Position numbers and translations under genes: made by a program | Notes under the pieces: model-generated | Seen by the model: only the letters and a program-made list of their open reading frames with translations | Database searches by the model: none | Told to the model about the DNA's origin: nothing | Shown: piece after piece, positions 8,401 to 16,908 of the stretch | Position numbering within the stretch: position 1 is the first letter of the stretch | Layout of the letters: each line of letters starts with the position of its first letter | From: Deltaproteobacteria bacterium | GTDB taxonomy: Bacteria; Desulfobacterota_B; Binatia; UBA9968 | Direction: 5' to 3' | Assembly (NCBI GenBank): GCA_005879255.1 | Contig: VBKY01000183.1 | Location: 29,326-93,325, forward strand | Length of the DNA stretch: 64,000 nt

Positions 8401-10620
8401 ATGCTAGAGCGCATGAAGAAATTCCATATTGTTTTGATCAAACCTTCTAAGTACGATGACGACGGCTACGTGATTCGTTTTTGGAAGGGCGTGCTGCCGA
8501 GCAACACGCTCAACGTGCTTCACGGCCTTACCGAAGATGTGAAGACGCGGCGGGTCTTCGACAACTTGCCCATCGAGGCGACCACTTTTGATGAAACCGC
8601 CGAGATGGTGCCGCTGAAAAAGATTATTCGCTGGAGCAAGGCGCCCGGCACCAAGCTGCTCGTCTGTTTGGTCGGCGTCCAAACCAATCAATTTCCTCGC
8701 GCCCTAGACATGGCAAGAATCTTCAAAGCCGCAGGCATCACGGTGATCATCGGCGGCTTTCATACGAGCGGGACCATCAATATGCTGGGCGAGCAGGAGC
8801 CCGATATTCAGGAACTGTTCCGCGAAGGGATCTGCGTTGTCTCCGGCGAAGTTGAAGGGAAATGGGATGGCATTCTCTCGGACTTTCTCCACGGGCAACT
8901 GAAACCGCTCTATAGCTATGCCCAAGACCTGCAAAATCTCGTCGACATCGAAGACGCGCCCCTACCAAAGACGAGCGCCAAAACCATGCGCCACTTCGCC
9001 TATTCGAGCTTTGCCACCGCCGATACATCCCGCGGCTGCCCCTTCGCCTGCACCTTCTGCACCATCATCAATGTGCAGGGACGAAAGATGCGCGAGCGCA
9101 GCCCCGAGAGCATCGCCGCCATGATGCGCCGGAACTATCGCGATCACGGGCTGTCCTTCTACTTTTTCACCGACGACAATTTCGCCCGCAAAAAACTGTG
9201 GCGCGAGACTTTCGAGGCAATCATCAAACTGCGCGAGGAAGGCCTCGACGTATCGTTCATGATGCAGGTGGACTTGGCCAAGAAACCGAAGGAATTCGTC
9301 ACGTTGGCGGCCAAGGCCGGCTGCACGCAGGTGTTCATCGGCATGGAGAGCGTAAACCCGCAGAATTTGGCAGCCGAAGGCAAGAAACAAAACAAAGTCG
9401 AGGAGTATCGCAGCATTATCAAGGAATGGCATGACGCTGGCGTTCTGGTGCATACGGGCTACATCATCGGCTTGCCTTGGGACTCGAAGGAACAGGTTGC
9501 CGAGGACATTCGCTTCCTCAAGGACGAAGTTAGCCCCGATCAAGCATCCTTTTTCATGCTGACGCCGCTGCCCGGCTCGCACGACCACCGCGAGATGAAA
9601 AAACGCGGCGAGTGGATGGATCCCGACTTCAACAAGCGCGATTCGTTCCACGCTACTATCGAGCACCCGCGCATGACCGCGGAGGAATGGACCGAGGCCT
9701 ATGAGAGCGCCTGGAAAACATTCTATAGCAAGGAAAACATGATCAGGAACCTGTCCCGTTGGGCGGATAAACCCAAGAACTATTGGAACCTGATGTCGAT
9801 CTTCTTCTGGTACAAGAACGCCGCGCTCATCGAGAAAGAGCACCCGATGATTGCGGGCTTTTTCCGGCTCAAGGACCGCAAAACCCGTCGCCCGGGTCAT
9901 GCGATCGATTCGCTTCCCATGCATCTATGGAAGCGGGCCAAACAAATCACCGTGCTGCTGGTCACCTGGGCAAAGTTCCTCAAGGAAATGGAAGAAGTCT
10001 GGCTGCAAACCCGCAAGAGGAGCGAAACCGAAGAGCGTTGGTTGGAACAAATTCAGAAGCTGCAAGCCGATATCTGGCAAGCTTTGCGGATCGGCGAGAT
10101 TCAAGAAATCTACAACAATGCCAAAGAAACCTTACCGGAACGCGCCAGAGCTTTACTCGAGCCTTTGGAAGATCTTCCGTCACGGGTTCTATTCAATCGC
10201 GGCGATCTCAATCGCTTCTTGAAGCAATGGGACAACTTGCGGGATCGGATCCAAGAACTGCGACTCGGCCAGAGCGAGGCCGCGCGGGGCTGGCTGGATG
10301 AGATACACAACATTCAGGCGAGCATACGGGTGGGCAATCGCATCCAGGAGTGGCAGGACGGGTATTCACATCTGCGCGGTTACCTGCCGTCGCTGCCGTC
10401 GCAGGCGCGCTTAAAAAGCCTAATCAAGTTCGACGCCATCAATCACCGCGTCTTTTACTCTCGCCAAGAGCTGCAACGCTTCTGGTCACAGACGTTGAGC
10501 AACCTGCGCCAGATGAGACTATGGCAAATTCAGCCTTGGAAACTGACCAAAGCAATGTTGAAAGATTTTTCGCTGACCACAGCCTTCGCAGCTAATTTCC
10601 GGGAATTTTCCAAGCAGTAA
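8401..10620 (+). CDS. B12-binding domain/radical SAM protein with C-terminal helical repeats
   Basis: This protein of about 739 residues has an N-terminal cobalamin-binding-like domain (LLVCLVGVQTNQFPRALDMA and VIIGGFHTSGT) and a radical SAM core with the cluster motif CPFACTFC near residue 212, then YFFTDDNFARKK and GMESVNPQNLA in the TIM barrel. After the usual radical SAM C-terminal segment come about 220 extra helical residues. These contain two diverged ~85-residue repeats (about 545-629 and 629-715), each starting WLxxI and ending RFxxQ plus RxxRL. The ATG at 8401 is preferred because GGAGGG lies upstream; a GTG at 8365 is possible. The gene is monocistronic. Substrate is unknown; relatives methylate or rearrange lipids, hopanoids and cofactors. 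Confidence 0.85.
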   Translation: MLERMKKFHIVLIKPSKYDDDGYVIRFWKGVLPSNTLNVLHGLTEDVKTRRVFDNLPIEATTFDETAEMVPLKKIIRWSKAPGTKLLVCLVGVQTNQFPRALDMARIFKAAGITVIIGGFHTSGTINMLGEQEPDIQELFREGICVVSGEVEGKWDGILSDFLHGQLKPLYSYAQDLQNLVDIEDAPLPKTSAKTMRHFAYSSFATADTSRGCPFACTFCTIINVQGRKMRERSPESIAAMMRRNYRDHGLSFYFFTDDNFARKKLWRETFEAIIKLREEGLDVSFMMQVDLAKKPKEFVTLAAKAGCTQVFIGMESVNPQNLAAEGKKQNKVEEYRSIIKEWHDAGVLVHTGYIIGLPWDSKEQVAEDIRFLKDEVSPDQASFFMLTPLPGSHDHREMKKRGEWMDPDFNKRDSFHATIEHPRMTAEEWTEAYESAWKTFYSKENMIRNLSRWADKPKNYWNLMSIFFWYKNAALIEKEHPMIAGFFRLKDRKTRRPGHAIDSLPMHLWKRAKQITVLLVTWAKFLKEMEEVWLQTRKRSETEERWLEQIQKLQADIWQALRIGEIQEIYNNAKETLPERARALLEPLEDLPSRVLFNRGDLNRFLKQWDNLRDRIQELRLGQSEAARGWLDEIHNIQASIRVGNRIQEWQDGYSHLRGYLPSLPSQARLKSLIKFDAINHRVFYSRQELQRFWSQTLSNLRQMRLWQIQPWKLTKAMLKDFSLTTAFAANFREFSKQ

Positions 10621-10655
10621 ATCTCAATACCTACGCGTGCGCGGCGCCATTCGTG

Positions 10656-11489
10656 TCAGTGAATGCGCGTCCCTTCTTTTGCCAGGCGCACGAGTTGCTC
10701 GCGCACGAGCATGGCGTCCTCAGCGTTAGGCCGAAGGCGAAGATAGGTCTCAAAGTCTTCCCGGGCCTGCGCGTAGCACTCAAGTCTTAGATAGACCACG
10801 CCGCGGTCACGAGCATCTTCTGCTGAAGCCGGATCGAGTATCAAGAGACGGTCCAGCACGGACAAGCTTTTTACTAAGTCATTCCCGTTGATGTAGATCG
10901 CTTTGAGGTTGGCAAGCATCCGCTTGAGGATATCCTTCTTGGTCGAGGACGCGAGGAAGTCGCTGTGAAACTTTACTTTTCCGCCGTGCAGCTTGAAAAG
11001 CATTGTGTCGATGTCCTCGCGCGACTTGATTTCGCCGCCATTGAACGGGTCGATGGCGATTTCTTCGCCGTTACCGACGCTTTTGACCAGGAAGTGACCC
11101 GGGAAGCCGACGCCGTCGAGCCTAAGCCCGGCGCGCCGGCCGACTTCCATGTAGAGAACTGAAAGAGTGATGGGAATTCCGGTTTTTCGCTCGATGACTT
11201 CGTTCAGGAAGCTATTCTTGGGGTCGAAATAATCGTCGCGATTGCCGTGAAAAGCATGTTGCTTGAACAAGACATAGTTTAGCGCAGCCATGGAGCGGTA
11301 AATATCCGCATCGGAATCCAAATGGCTGGTCACCTCCACCGCGAGCCGATCGATGCGCGCGAGGTAATCTAAGACATCGAGATTCGGATAATCAGTGAGC
11401 GCGATCGTCAGGGCCGCGCGACCGAGATCGATCTTTTCTTCCGGTTGGTCGACGGCCTGACGAAAATCGCGATATGGATCCGTAGACAA
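10656..11489 (-). CDS. SirB1-family transglutaminase-like protein with TPR
   Basis: The 277-residue protein matches the SirB1/YchA family: an N-terminal all-alpha part, the transglutaminase-like core with NSFLNEVIERKTGIPITLSV and GFPGHFLVKS, and a C-terminal TPR-like segment (residues ~190-270). Biochemical function in this family is poorly defined, and the classical Cys-His-Asp triad is not evident. The start is a TTG at 11489 with AGGA a few bases upstream. It ends convergently with the radical SAM gene, 35 bp away, and follows the TPP enzyme gene by 13 bp, so it belongs to that operon. Confidence 0.82.
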   Translation of the reverse strand: MSTDPYRDFRQAVDQPEEKIDLGRAALTIALTDYPNLDVLDYLARIDRLAVEVTSHLDSDADIYRSMAALNYVLFKQHAFHGNRDDYFDPKNSFLNEVIERKTGIPITLSVLYMEVGRRAGLRLDGVGFPGHFLVKSVGNGEEIAIDPFNGGEIKSREDIDTMLFKLHGGKVKFHSDFLASSTKKDILKRMLANLKAIYINGNDLVKSLSVLDRLLILDPASAEDARDRGVVYLRLECYAQAREDFETYLRLRPNAEDAMLVREQLVRLAKEGTRIH

Positions 11490-11502
11490 TTTTTCCTGGA
11501 CC

Positions 11503-13284
11503 CTAGCGAGGCTCGGCGATCACATCCACTAGATAAGGCAACTGTTTCTCTTTGACGTATTTGAGTCCCCGCTCAATCGCCGGCCTAAGGTCGGCCGGGT
11601 TGCGTACTGCCCCTTCCCCGCTGACACCAAACGACCGCGCCATCGTCGCGAAGTCGATGGCTGGGTCGTCTACGTGCGTGCCGATACCGGCATTCTCCAC
11701 CGGCCGATTGCGGAACTTGGCGACTTCGATCCCGTGTTCCTCGGAGTTGTAGTACGATTGGTTGTTGTGCATGACCATGAGCAAGGGAATACGGTGTTTG
11801 GCCGCGGTCCACAACGCGCTGGAAGTCATCAGCATGTCGCCGTCCGACTGGATGGCCACCGGGAGCTTGCCGGAACCTTTGAGCGCCAAGGCGGCGCCGA
11901 TGGCCGCGCCAGGTCCATAGCCCAGACCTGCGCCGCCACTGCCGCCGAGATATTGATTAGGTTTGGTGAAGTCCCATAGCCGGCGCGCCCATCCGTTGGA
12001 GTTGCCGTTCACCAACACCCAGTCTTCCTGCTTGATGGCCTCGCCCAATTCCAGCGCCAACCATGCCGTGGAAATGTCTTTTTGCAACCCCTTGGCTTGG
12101 GCATCGGCGCGCCATTTGGCGCGGCGGTTCTGGTGTTTTTCCGCCAGCTCTTTTTGGCGCGCGTCGACAGCCGCTTTTTTCTTCGCATCATTGCCGAGGA
12201 GTTCGCGACAAAGTCGGGTCAGTTCCGGCACGGCGACCGCCGTATCTGCGGTCATGGGCACGTCTATGGCTTGTAGGGCTTGATAGTCGTTGGCCCAAGA
12301 ATGCACCAGCATGTCGTTCATCGAAATGCTGATGATCCTTACGGAAGGGGAGCTGACGTACTCGCAGTTACGCGTTTGTTTGCTCACGGTGGTCAACGAG
12401 CCGAAGAGGTCCGCGACATCGAGAGCCAAAATGACATCGGCTCTCTGTAGTAATTCCCTCGCGCCATCGGTCACATCCAAGGAATGAACGCTCGGGAAGT
12501 TAAATCGCGCACCCTTATCGACTACGGGAATCGCCAGTAACTCGGCCAACTCAATCAGCGCAGGTACGTTCTTGGGATTGCGGCCGAGGGTGTCCGCAAT
12601 AATCAACGGCGCTTGCGCGCTCACCAGCAATTGAGCTGCTCGCTTGAGCGCATCCGGATTGGCCTGAGTCGGCGCCGGCGCGGCGTAACGGCTGACGTCC
12701 GGCACTTCCATCGCGCTCGCGAGGGCGTCTTCCTGAATATCCGCATCGTAATTGATATAGATCGGTGCCTTTGGATCCGTCGTCGCGATCCGATAGCCAC
12801 GAATGAAGGAGTCCGGCACGTCTGCCAATGAATACGGCTGATCGTCCCATTTGACGTAGTCGCGCACCTGGTTGCCCTGGACGAGCGCCGTATGAATCCA
12901 GTCGATGCGCGGCCGGCGCCGCTTGGAGTTCATCGGCCCGGTGCCACCGAGCACCATGATTGGCACGCGGTCGATATAGGCGTTGAAGATCGCCATGCTG
13001 GCATGTTGCAAACCGACCATGTTGTGGGCGATGGCGATCATCGGTTTGTTCTTCGCCTTGGCGTAACCGTGAGCCACAGCAACGGAGATTTCTTCATGAT
13101 GGCAGAAGATCACTTCCGGCATGTAATTGCCGCCGTAGTTAACGATGGAATCGTGAATGCCGCGAAAAGTCGCGCCCGGATTAAAAGCTGCATACTCGAT
13201 ATCGAATGCTTTCATCAAATCGACGACGACGTCGGAGCCGTATTGCGCTTGTTTTTTCTCTATTTTGCTTTGCGGTTTCGCCAC
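11503..13284 (-). CDS. Thiamine-pyrophosphate-dependent enzyme (acetolactate-synthase-like)
   Basis: A full-length, three-domain ThDP enzyme of 593 residues. The N-terminal PYR domain has the activating glutamate in HHEEISVAVAHGYAKAKNK, the central domain has a Rossmann-like AQAPLIIADTLGRNPKN, and the PP domain has the cofactor motif SDGDMLMT ending in MHNN. Homologues include acetolactate synthase, benzoylformate decarboxylase and oxalyl-CoA decarboxylase; none can be assigned here. It is cotranscribed with a 3-hydroxyisobutyrate-dehydrogenase-like reductase starting 41 bp upstream, which suggests catabolism of a 2-oxo or hydroxy acid rather than branched-chain amino acid synthesis. No ilvN/ilvC neighbours are present. 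Confidence 0.85.
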   Translation of the reverse strand: MAKPQSKIEKKQAQYGSDVVVDLMKAFDIEYAAFNPGATFRGIHDSIVNYGGNYMPEVIFCHHEEISVAVAHGYAKAKNKPMIAIAHNMVGLQHASMAIFNAYIDRVPIMVLGGTGPMNSKRRRPRIDWIHTALVQGNQVRDYVKWDDQPYSLADVPDSFIRGYRIATTDPKAPIYINYDADIQEDALASAMEVPDVSRYAAPAPTQANPDALKRAAQLLVSAQAPLIIADTLGRNPKNVPALIELAELLAIPVVDKGARFNFPSVHSLDVTDGARELLQRADVILALDVADLFGSLTTVSKQTRNCEYVSSPSVRIISISMNDMLVHSWANDYQALQAIDVPMTADTAVAVPELTRLCRELLGNDAKKKAAVDARQKELAEKHQNRRAKWRADAQAKGLQKDISTAWLALELGEAIKQEDWVLVNGNSNGWARRLWDFTKPNQYLGGSGGAGLGYGPGAAIGAALALKGSGKLPVAIQSDGDMLMTSSALWTAAKHRIPLLMVMHNNQSYYNSEEHGIEVAKFRNRPVENAGIGTHVDDPAIDFATMARSFGVSGEGAVRNPADLRPAIERGLKYVKEKQLPYLVDVIAEPR

Positions 13285-13324
13285 TGTGTCCGTCCTCCCC
13301 CAGAAATAGTGTTCCGACTCAATA

Positions 13325-14266
13325 TCAGGAATTCTCCGCGTTGACTAGAGCTTCGGGCGATGACACCGCGCCCGTTGACGCCGATCGCAAGAGGCCCTTT
13401 TTATAAAATAATTCCAAAGTTTCGATCAGGTCCCCGGTTCGCGCGCCGTTATCAGATGCCTGATCTACGTTTAAAGTCGCGATGGCTTCGAGCACTTTTT
13501 GCACCGCCGGGGCCATGTACGACTTCATATTGTGGTGATTGAAGGTTCTTTTGAGCTCGTCCATTTCTTCAGCTCTTCTGCCGGCGTGGATACGCAAGCC
13601 GACAATGCTGGATGACACCTTGTCGAGTAAACCGGGGAAACTATTCTCGTACTGGGCGCGAATCTCGTTGAGCAAACCGAACTGCCGCGCGCCCATCAAG
13701 AGCTCGCAAAACAATCCTTGCAGCCCTTTGGTCAATCCTGCGTAAACCACCTTGAAAGCGGAAGCCTGGTTAGTGCTCGGTCCCAAAATCTTTAGCGGAA
13801 TATTGAACGATTCCAAATGGCGCAGACGCGCGGCGTCAGGTCCGGAAACATACACGATGGTTCCCTTGCCCATCTTCGATGCCCCACCAATGATACAACC
13901 ATCGACGAAATTCACGCCGGCCGGAATCAGAGTCTTTGCGATATTATCCGCGGTCATCGGCGAGATCGCGTTAGCGTCGAGATACAGAAGATCTTTTCGC
14001 CCCGCCTTCATCGCCGCCTTGGCAACCTTCGTCGCCACTCGCTTGGCCGCGAACGGCACGACGATGGATACGATCAACTCGGCTTCGCGAACAAGCGCGG
14101 CCATAGACGGAAGTGATTTAACCCCGGCGTTTTCGCCACGCTTTCGGCTGACTTCACCGCGATCCTTGTCGTAGGTCAAGACTTCGACGCCGTGACTTTT
14201 CAGCAGCTTTGCCCAATGAAACCCCATTTCACCGATACTCATGATGCCAATTTTTTGAAAAGCCAC
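13325..14266 (-). CDS. NAD(P)-dependent 3-hydroxyisobutyrate-dehydrogenase-like reductase
   Basis: The 313-residue protein has an N-terminal Rossmann fold, IGIMSIGEMGFHWAKLLKSHG, an unusual variant of GxGxMGxxxA in which the second glycine is serine. A helical C-terminal domain with NQASAFKVVYAGLTKGLQGL resembles the DUF1932 or 6-phosphogluconate dehydrogenase type, with the catalytic-type lysine in AFKVVYAG. The start is the GTG at 14266: AAGGAG lies 6-7 bases upstream and the protein then begins directly at the fold. It is upstream of and probably cotranscribed with the TPP enzyme. The substrate is unknown; beta-hydroxyacid dehydrogenases of this family oxidise 3-hydroxy acids. Confidence 0.82.
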   Translation of the reverse strand: MAFQKIGIMSIGEMGFHWAKLLKSHGVEVLTYDKDRGEVSRKRGENAGVKSLPSMAALVREAELIVSIVVPFAAKRVATKVAKAAMKAGRKDLLYLDANAISPMTADNIAKTLIPAGVNFVDGCIIGGASKMGKGTIVYVSGPDAARLRHLESFNIPLKILGPSTNQASAFKVVYAGLTKGLQGLFCELLMGARQFGLLNEIRAQYENSFPGLLDKVSSSIVGLRIHAGRRAEEMDELKRTFNHHNMKSYMAPAVQKVLEAIATLNVDQASDNGARTGDLIETLELFYKKGLLRSASTGAVSSPEALVNAENS

Positions 14267-14375
14267 TTTTATCTCCTTATAATGATTGCGCACATCCACG
14301 CGATCAATACACCGGATAGAAAGGTGATCTAAAGCATTTTAAACCGCCCTGATTTTTGCATCCCAATGCCGATCT

Positions 14376-14466
14376 GTGGTGCCCGGAGCCGGACTCGAAC
14401 CGGCACGGACCCTTCCGGGTCCTCGGGATTTTAAGTCCCGTGTGTCTACCAATTCCACCACCCGGG
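14376..14466 (-). tRNA. tRNA-Leu (anticodon UAA)
   Basis: A 91-nt class II tRNA is read on the minus strand, with the 3' CCA encoded. The acceptor stem pairs GCCCGGG with TCCGGGC (last pair G-U). The D-arm has TGGTGGAATTGGTAGACA, the anticodon loop is CTTAAAA (anticodon TAA, reading UUA), and the long variable arm GGACCCGGAAGGGTCC is typical of tRNA-Leu. The T-arm is GCCGGTTCGAGTCCGGC. It stands alone between the reductase gene and the membrane synthase-like gene. Confidence 0.97.
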
Positions 14467-14589
14467 CACGGATGACGGGAGCTGCAATCGATCGATGTTC
14501 ACTCGTGTAAATGCGACGCCTCCCCTATAATGAACTAAGTTTTTAGCAAGCCATAGAGATGGGTGAGATACAAGAGTGCGGACCCGGGG

Positions 14590-16692
14590 TCAAGAAGCTA
14601 GGCGCGCATGAGAAGCACCCATGGGAGATTGAGCTTTTCGCAAAAACAAATAGGAGACCAGGTACAGCCCCAGCGCGAGAAGATTCAGCCAGCGCAGGCC
14701 GGTCAACATGTCTATGTATTCCAGAACCCCTCCGACTAGCGAGCCAAACAAATTGCTCGCCAGCGCCAGACTGGGCGAAGAAACCGTGTTAAATGCTTTG
14801 GCGAATATCAGCGCTGCGATAAACAGAGGCGATGCGATGATCACGCCGGCAAGCGCCAGACGGAGTTCCCACACCAGAGCGTTCAGCCGATCAAAAGGAA
14901 AAAGAAAATTGATGACGAGCAGGCCGCCGAGCACGAAATACAGCACGCCATACGATCCCTTGTACCCCAAGGCGATACAGAAGTTCGCCAGCAAGATCAT
15001 CACTAGGATCGATCCGATGACAACCGAGTTGACCAGCCATGTGGAACCAAACAACAGACCGAGAGTGGTGACCGCCTTGGACTCGATCAGGAGAAAACTC
15101 GCGCCCATGAAAAACAGATGCCAGTTCATGTTAGCCACTCTCAATTGACAGTAGCGAAGCGGGATGACTGAGAGGACGCAAATGATCAACAGCGGCGAAA
15201 GATAGTGGAACGGAATCCCCCGCTGTTCCAGGAAAAGAAACGGCCAGTCGTCGCTGGTTCCCTCCACTTTAGCGTTGGTAAAGGGCAATTGGGCGGGTAA
15301 GTAGTCCGTAATCCCCAGTTCACGCTTGCCATTGAACAATTCGCCGGCGAGAAGAATGACCTCCTGGTTTATCGGACTGGCGAAGGCCAGAGGCGGGTTT
15401 CCCATCACTTCCTCTAGGACATTAAAATGCCTTTGGGAGAGCCAGGGCTTGATGGCAAAAAAATTGATGGCGATGCCGCCGCCGACATTCAGTAAACTCT
15501 TGACCTTTTGGACGCTCTCCTTGGTAAAAACAAAATTATCGATACGAATCGATGACAGCGACGAGAATGCGGCGTGACTATCGAGCGTCGCAAATACCAC
15601 GAGGTCATATTTTCTTTTCGTCTTTTGCAGATAGGACCGTGCATCATCGACATGCAACTGGACTTTTTCCGAACCGTAAGGGCTTTCGGGGTGGAGCTGG
15701 CGCCCTAGCCGAGCGATGACAGGATCGATTTCAACGACATCGACGTGGCTAACGTCGTGTCTAAGCGCTGCGGCCGCATCGTTGCCGCTGCCACCGCCCA
15801 ATATCAACACCGATTCGATTTTCCTTTTGCTGAGCTGATAAGGAATGTTGTAGTGGCGGCTCTGGGAACGTTGAATCGCCTCTGGAATGTTTTTTAAATA
15901 CCCGGGAGACAGATCCTGAATTTCCTGAAAACCATCATAATTGACTGTGATGCCAATCTGAGAATGATCCGCCGGGTCAACTAGAAGCACCGCGATCTGG
16001 TAGTACGGTGACCAGAACACCGGCGAAACGAAGCTTACGCGTGCAACGATCGCAGCGGAACCTACAAAATAGAATAGTGTCAGCTTCAACTCGGGACGAC
16101 CCCAGTAAAAATAAAGGAGCAAAAAATAGACAAGCAGGAGCCAAAGAAGCGGCGCGGATTCGATATACGAAACAATAGAAAACCCTAGAATTCCGAGGAG
16201 ACTGCCTAACACGTTGATAGAGTACCCGCGCAGCGGCATTTCTCGATTTAGAAGCTCGCCCATTTTGGTTGTCAAAGCGGTAAAGGTCGCGACGACTAGG
16301 ATGAAAACAAAAACGATAACCAAATAGGCCTTCGTTGCCTGGAAGAAAGACGGCGTGGAAACTGCGGCGTGATCGCCGAAGCCCGCGCCGAGCAGGAAGT
16401 ATTGCCGGGGATCGACAAAAATTACACGCGTCAGATCGAGCACGGGCGCCAGGGCAATAATTGCGACTAGGATGCCTACGAGTCTAGGAAACCATTTATA
16501 AAACAACACGTCGGCGGAACGGTAGAAATAGCAACCGATGCCGAACCCTAGAAATGCCGCCATGAGTGGCAGATTTTTAAAATACGCAAAGATCCGAATT
16601 TCCGTGGAGAGCCAGCGAATAATCACAAGCTCTAAAAAAAGCGCAATGAAGCTGATTAGCAGTAATTCGAAGTGGCTCTTTTCGTAGCGCAT
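14590..16692 (-). CDS. Membrane-embedded spermidine-synthase-like protein
   Basis: This 700-residue protein has about seven N-terminal transmembrane helices, a soluble SAM-dependent Rossmann domain (residues ~240-450) and about six C-terminal helices. The soluble domain carries VLILGGGSGNDAAAALRH and VDVVEIDP, matching the polyamine aminopropyltransferase fold, and VHVDDARSYL-like motif I/II elements. The DxxDP gate motif of true spermidine synthases is not evident; the equivalent region reads ATLDSHAAFSS. A typical AGGAG precedes the ATG. Such fused membrane/spermidine-synthase proteins are widespread but uncharacterised, so a polyamine product should not be assumed. It is bounded by a tRNA gene and the hppA terminator, so it is probably monocistronic. 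Confidence 0.78.
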   Translation of the reverse strand: MRYEKSHFELLLISFIALFLELVIIRWLSTEIRIFAYFKNLPLMAAFLGFGIGCYFYRSADVLFYKWFPRLVGILVAIIALAPVLDLTRVIFVDPRQYFLLGAGFGDHAAVSTPSFFQATKAYLVIVFVFILVVATFTALTTKMGELLNREMPLRGYSINVLGSLLGILGFSIVSYIESAPLLWLLLVYFLLLYFYWGRPELKLTLFYFVGSAAIVARVSFVSPVFWSPYYQIAVLLVDPADHSQIGITVNYDGFQEIQDLSPGYLKNIPEAIQRSQSRHYNIPYQLSKRKIESVLILGGGSGNDAAAALRHDVSHVDVVEIDPVIARLGRQLHPESPYGSEKVQLHVDDARSYLQKTKRKYDLVVFATLDSHAAFSSLSSIRIDNFVFTKESVQKVKSLLNVGGGIAINFFAIKPWLSQRHFNVLEEVMGNPPLAFASPINQEVILLAGELFNGKRELGITDYLPAQLPFTNAKVEGTSDDWPFLFLEQRGIPFHYLSPLLIICVLSVIPLRYCQLRVANMNWHLFFMGASFLLIESKAVTTLGLLFGSTWLVNSVVIGSILVMILLANFCIALGYKGSYGVLYFVLGGLLVINFLFPFDRLNALVWELRLALAGVIIASPLFIAALIFAKAFNTVSSPSLALASNLFGSLVGGVLEYIDMLTGLRWLNLLALGLYLVSYLFLRKAQSPMGASHARLAS

Positions 16693-16852
16693 CAGGCTTC
16701 ACTCCTATCTCTAGTGGGGAACTCTATGCTCAAGGCACAGATGTAGGCGATGCGCCACGAGCTTTCTCGCGCTTGGCTTTTGTTCTCACCAACTTGGCGT
16801 GGATAAAATGTGCTGAATCAGGTTGCTATTATAATGTCAGCTCTCGAAAATG

Positions 16853-16882
16853 CGAAGGCTTCCCGACTCCGGGAGGCCTTCG
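16853..16882 (-). terminator. Rho-independent terminator after hppA
   Basis: A 13-bp stem (CGAAGGCCTCCCG on the minus strand pairing with CGGGAAGCCTTCG, one G-U pair) and a short loop start 27 bp past the hppA stop codon, followed by a TTTT run. It ends the hppA transcript. Confidence 0.75.
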
Positions 16883-16908
16883 GAATCGATTCCATCGCTC
16901 GCGACGGC

